NCBI GenBank assembly: GCA_963738185.1
Contig: CAVTVA010000001.1
Span: forward strand, 124,001 to 188,000
Direction of reading: 5' to 3'
Source of the DNA: AP-15 sp963738185
Lineage (GTDB): Bacteria; Pseudomonadota; Alphaproteobacteria; ATCC43930; CGMCC-115725
Length of the DNA stretch: 64,000 nt
Numbering within the stretch: position 1 is the stretch's first letter; every line of letters starts with the position of its first letter. A program made the position numbers and the translations under genes. This document shows positions 61,351-64,000 of the stretch, one piece after another. Below the pieces are notes generated by a model. It did not search any database and was not told the DNA's origin. It was given only the letters and a program-made list of their open reading frames with translations.

Positions 61351-62829
61351 TTAGCCCGCGCCGCCCGGCGGCGGCGGGGCGACCGAGCGGCGCGGCGCCC
61401 ACGGCACCTCGCCGATATGTTCGAGATTGACCCGCGGCATCGGCACGTTGAGCGAGCCGGCGACGCGATTGGCGAGATCGGTGAAGCTGCCGAAATTGCG
61501 CCGCATCCGCCCTCGCCAGGCCGGGATGCCGCCGCTGGCATGCAGCTCGAAGGCGGATTCGCGGCCGTCGAGCGCCGAGGACACATGGTCCCAGGCCATC
61601 TGCAAGAGTGCGGCGCGCTGCACCGCGGTATAGCCGCCGCCGCCAAACGACTCGGCAAGCCCGGCGGCGACCTCCGGGGCGGCGAGGTCGCGGTCGGACG
61701 GCGCCACCACCAGCGACGAGCCGGGCACGATCCGCAGGATCTCGGCCATGCGCGGGCGGGCGCGCAACATCGCGAGGCCCCCGGCGGCGAGATGGGCGTG
61801 GTTGGGCACGCAATAGCCGCTCGCGGTGAAGCGGGGGTCGCGCTCGCAGGCGGTCAGGCAACTGCGCACGGTCTGCACCTCGACCGCCAGATCAACCAAG
61901 TATTCGATGGTCTGCTCGTGGCGGGCGAGCCCCATCGCATGGCACAGTGCCGCGGCCAGGCCGAGGGTGAACTCGGCTTTCGACAGCCAGCCATAGAGGT
62001 GATGCCAGATCAGCCAGCGCACCACCGGCTCGGGCGATTGGCCCAGCAGAAACACCTGCTCCCACGGGATCAGCACATCGTCGAGCCACATCTGGCCATC
62101 GAGCTCGTCAAACCTGCTCGACAGCGGCGCCACAAACGGGTTCTGGTCGCGCACCGCGATCTTGCGGCACAGAACGGTGACCCCTGGTGCGGCGACCGGG
62201 ACGATAAAAGTCGCGAAATCCTCGCCGATCTTCAGCCCGGAGACGCTGCCGACATAGACGTCCTCAGCATAGGCCGGGCTCGTATGCATGCCGATCTTGC
62301 CGCGAATGACGAGGCCGGCATCGGTCTCGCGCACGATCTTCAAGGCGCCGCGATCGGCCGGGTTCTCGCGCATTCGCGCGCCGATCGTCGGGCCGCCGCC
62401 GCAAAACGTCAAAAACCGCCCGGTTTCGGCGATCATCGCGCGATAGCGGGCAGCGTTCGCGATCTGCTCGGGCGAGACCTCGCGCTCCTCGACCGAGGCA
62501 AGCACCCCGAGCGCGATCATGTGGCCGTAGCACGGCGTGTGGGTGATGTTGCCGGCGGAGAGGAACGTCGTCGCCGCGAAAAACCGCCCCATGCCGCCGA
62601 GATCGTCGGCACTCTTTGGCACGACATAGGCCCAGGGTGCGCGATCAGCCGGCCGCAGCGCGGTCTCCCGCCAGGCCGGGTCGCGCAGCAGATCGTACCA
62701 GGCGACGTATTCCTCGACCATCGCGCGCGTCGCCGGATGTGTCGTCACGTCGTCGATCAGGCCCTCGCCCATGACCCACACCCGGCGCCCATCGCGCAAG
62801 GCCCGCCGGTAATCCGCGCCTGTCCTCAT
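61351..62829 (-). CDS. 4-hydroxyphenylacetate 3-monooxygenase (HpaB)-family flavin enzyme
   Basis: HpaB-type oxygenases use FADH2 delivered by a separate reductase to hydroxylate phenols; related enzymes dehydrate hydroxyacyl-CoA. The 492-residue frame is intact. Typical parts: MRTGADYRRALRDGRRVWVMGE, WAYVVPKSADDLGGMGRFFAA, NPADRGALKIVRETDAGLVIRGKIGMHTSPAYAED, FDELDGQMWLDDVLIPWEQVFLLG, YLVDLAVEVQTVRSCL and AESFGGGGYTAVQRAALLQMAWD. The conserved Arg in the phenol-binding loop should be checked by alignment. No HpaC reductase is adjacent. The substrate is unknown; a phenolic acid is the default expectation. Confidence 0.88.
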   Translation of the reverse strand: MRTGADYRRALRDGRRVWVMGEGLIDDVTTHPATRAMVEEYVAWYDLLRDPAWRETALRPADRAPWAYVVPKSADDLGGMGRFFAATTFLSAGNITHTPCYGHMIALGVLASVEEREVSPEQIANAARYRAMIAETGRFLTFCGGGPTIGARMRENPADRGALKIVRETDAGLVIRGKIGMHTSPAYAEDVYVGSVSGLKIGEDFATFIVPVAAPGVTVLCRKIAVRDQNPFVAPLSSRFDELDGQMWLDDVLIPWEQVFLLGQSPEPVVRWLIWHHLYGWLSKAEFTLGLAAALCHAMGLARHEQTIEYLVDLAVEVQTVRSCLTACERDPRFTASGYCVPNHAHLAAGGLAMLRARPRMAEILRIVPGSSLVVAPSDRDLAAPEVAAGLAESFGGGGYTAVQRAALLQMAWDHVSSALDGRESAFELHASGGIPAWRGRMRRNFGSFTDLANRVAGSLNVPMPRVNLEHIGEVPWAPRRSVAPPPPGGAG

Positions 62830-63085
62830 GTCTCTTTTCCTCGCTCGGCTTTCGCACGGCGAAGATAGGTGTAGCCCGCCGCACCGCCTCGGCCAATCGA
62901 GGAATTGTCCGGCCGTAGAGAACGCGCGCTCGACCGCTATGGCTCGTGGTAGATAGGAAGCGAATGATCACCGGGCAGCTTCATTCGCCGCCGCGAAACA
63001 GGTCTCGCGGCACGCAGGTCCGCAGATTCTGCGGGCCGCGCTCGGCCCTTCTTTCGCCAGGCGGCGGAAGGGCGGAGCGCGTCTG

Positions 63086-64000
63086 GTGATCCTCGCGACC
63101 GCCGGGCACATCGATCACGGCAAGACCGCGCTGGTGCGCGCCTTGACCGGGGTCGATGCCGACCGCCTGCCCGAGGAAAAGCGGCGCGGGCTGACGATCG
63201 ATCTCGGTTTCGCCTATGCCAATTTGCCCGACGGCGCAGAGATCGGCTTTGTCGATGTTCCGGGCCACGAACGGTTTCTGCCCAACATGCTGGCGGGCGT
63301 CTTGTCGATCGACCGGGTGCTGCTGGTCGTTGCCGCCGATGACGGGCCGCGCCCGCAGACCCTCGAGCATCTCGACATCCTCGAATTGATCGGGGTGGCC
63401 GAGATCACCGGCGTCGTTACCAAGATCGACCGGGCCCCGCCGCCGCGGGTCGCCCTTGTCAAAGCCGAGGTTGAGGAATTGCTCGTCGCGGCGGGCTACG
63501 CCGCGAGCCCGATCTTCCCGGTGTCGAGCCGCACCGGCGACGGCATCGCCGCGTTGACCGCTCATCTCCATCACAGCGCCCGCGCTGCCGAAGCAGCGCC
63601 CGCGCGGCGACCCCGCCTTCCGGGCTGTTCCGCATGCCGATCGACCGCGCCTTCAGCTTGCCCGGGATCGGGCTCGTGGTGACCGGCACCGTAGCCGCGG
63701 GAACGGTCGCGATCGGCGACCGGCTGACGGTCAGCCCGCGCGGCGATCCGGCGCGGGTGCGGGGGCTGCACGCCCACAATCGGCCGGTCGAAACCGCCGC
63801 CGCCGGCGAGCGCTGCGCCGTCAACATCGTCGGCTCGTTTCCCGAGGGCGGCGGGCCGCGGCGCGGCGACTGGCTGCTGGCGCCCGAGCGGCATCTGCCG
63901 GCGCGGCGGCTCGACCTCGTGGTGCGCGCCTCGCGCCATGCCGAGGCGCTGCTTCGCGACGGGCTGCCGGTCCATCTGCATCTCGGCACCGAGGATGTTG
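63086..64000 (+). CDS. selB: Selenocysteine-specific elongation factor SelB (partial at window edge, one frameshift)
   Basis: SelB is the EF-Tu-like GTPase that brings Sec-tRNA to UGA codons at SECIS hairpins. The GTG start begins MILATAGHIDHGKTALVRAL (P-loop). The switch region EEKRRGLTIDLGFAY, DVPGHERFLPNMLAGV and the GTVVTKID-type base motif as VVTKIDRA follow. A frame change near 63600 separates AALTAHL from PIDRAFSLPGIGLVVTGTVAAGTV, where the EF-Tu domain-2-like part continues to the window edge. The 3' part, with the winged-helix SECIS-binding domains, is outside. No selA, selC or selD is visible. Its presence implies selenoprotein synthesis in the organism. Confidence 0.9.

Noticed and set aside
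62830..63085. Possible selenocysteine tRNA gene just upstream of selB
   Set aside because: I looked for a T-loop, long variable arm and TCA anticodon; the palindromic GC-rich sequence there gives no tRNA cloverleaf.

Overview
This is a high-GC alphaproteobacterial chromosome segment, about two thirds G+C by eye. Several features point to a free-living Rhodospirillales/Hyphomicrobiales-like bacterium, possibly from soil: the bamA-ompH-lpxD-fabZ-lpxA-lpxI-lpxB envelope cluster using LpxI rather than LpxH, hom / glpX / recJ in that order, a PmtA-type phosphatidylethanolamine methyltransferase, a class I PHA synthase, ppx-rlmE-guaB, and small alphaproteobacterial membrane and lipoprotein genes. 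No rRNA, tRNA, CRISPR array, prophage or complete insertion sequence was found.

Layout. 1-6.3 kb: outer-membrane assembly and lipid A genes. 6.3-8.5 kb: glyoxalase I and a dehydrogenase/hydrolase pair like those of the non-phosphorylated L-fucose pathway. 8.6-14.1 kb: double cold-shock protein, PmtA, a SCO1-like copper protein, a long-chain acyl-CoA synthetase and a second SDR. 14.1-14.9 kb: an AT-richer patch with one unknown membrane-anchored gene. 15-24.7 kb: fluoroacetate-dehalogenase-like enzyme, VOC protein, a Cys-rich secreted protein, PhaC, a proline-rich OmpA-type lipoprotein, homoserine dehydrogenase and a secreted beta-propeller. 25-30 kb: glpX, recJ, a DUF4337-like membrane protein and an M23 peptidase. 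30.2-38.4 kb: a divergent sugar-nucleotide/polysaccharide locus (galE, a glycosidase-glycosyltransferase fusion and an ABC exporter leftward; ugd and UDP-xylose synthase rightward). 38.5-52.5 kb: pepN, rplM-rpsI, an MscS channel, a CoA-transferase, an amidase, AcuI-like reductase, VapBC, thiolase and pyrC. 53-56.5 kb: CheB-CheR-PAS-histidine kinase plus response regulator. 56.6-64 kb: guaB, rlmE, a RelE/Xre toxin-antitoxin pair, ppx, an HpaB-like flavin hydroxylase and the start of selB.

The most consequential property for a reader is the number of single-base lesions. About thirty frameshifts and one in-frame stop interrupt otherwise well-conserved genes, including essential ones (bamA, lpxD, fabZ, lpxA, lpxB). 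They are densest in the first 3 kb. Because each broken gene can be rejoined by one-base corrections and the fragments remain conserved, I read most of them as sequencing or assembly errors, not decay. Coordinates of such genes span the whole reconstructed reading frame.

The most interesting biological observation is in pyrC (51.3-52.4 kb). A roughly 100-bp set of three GC-rich palindromes sits in frame inside the dihydroorotase gene and adds about 35 Pro/Gly-rich residues without breaking the frame. Other palindromic elements occur after gloA and between the response regulator and guaB. Also notable are a toxin-antitoxin pair translationally coupled into the ppx-rlmE-guaB unit, the glycosidase-glycosyltransferase fusion protein, and an unrecognised secreted protein with about 26 cysteines.
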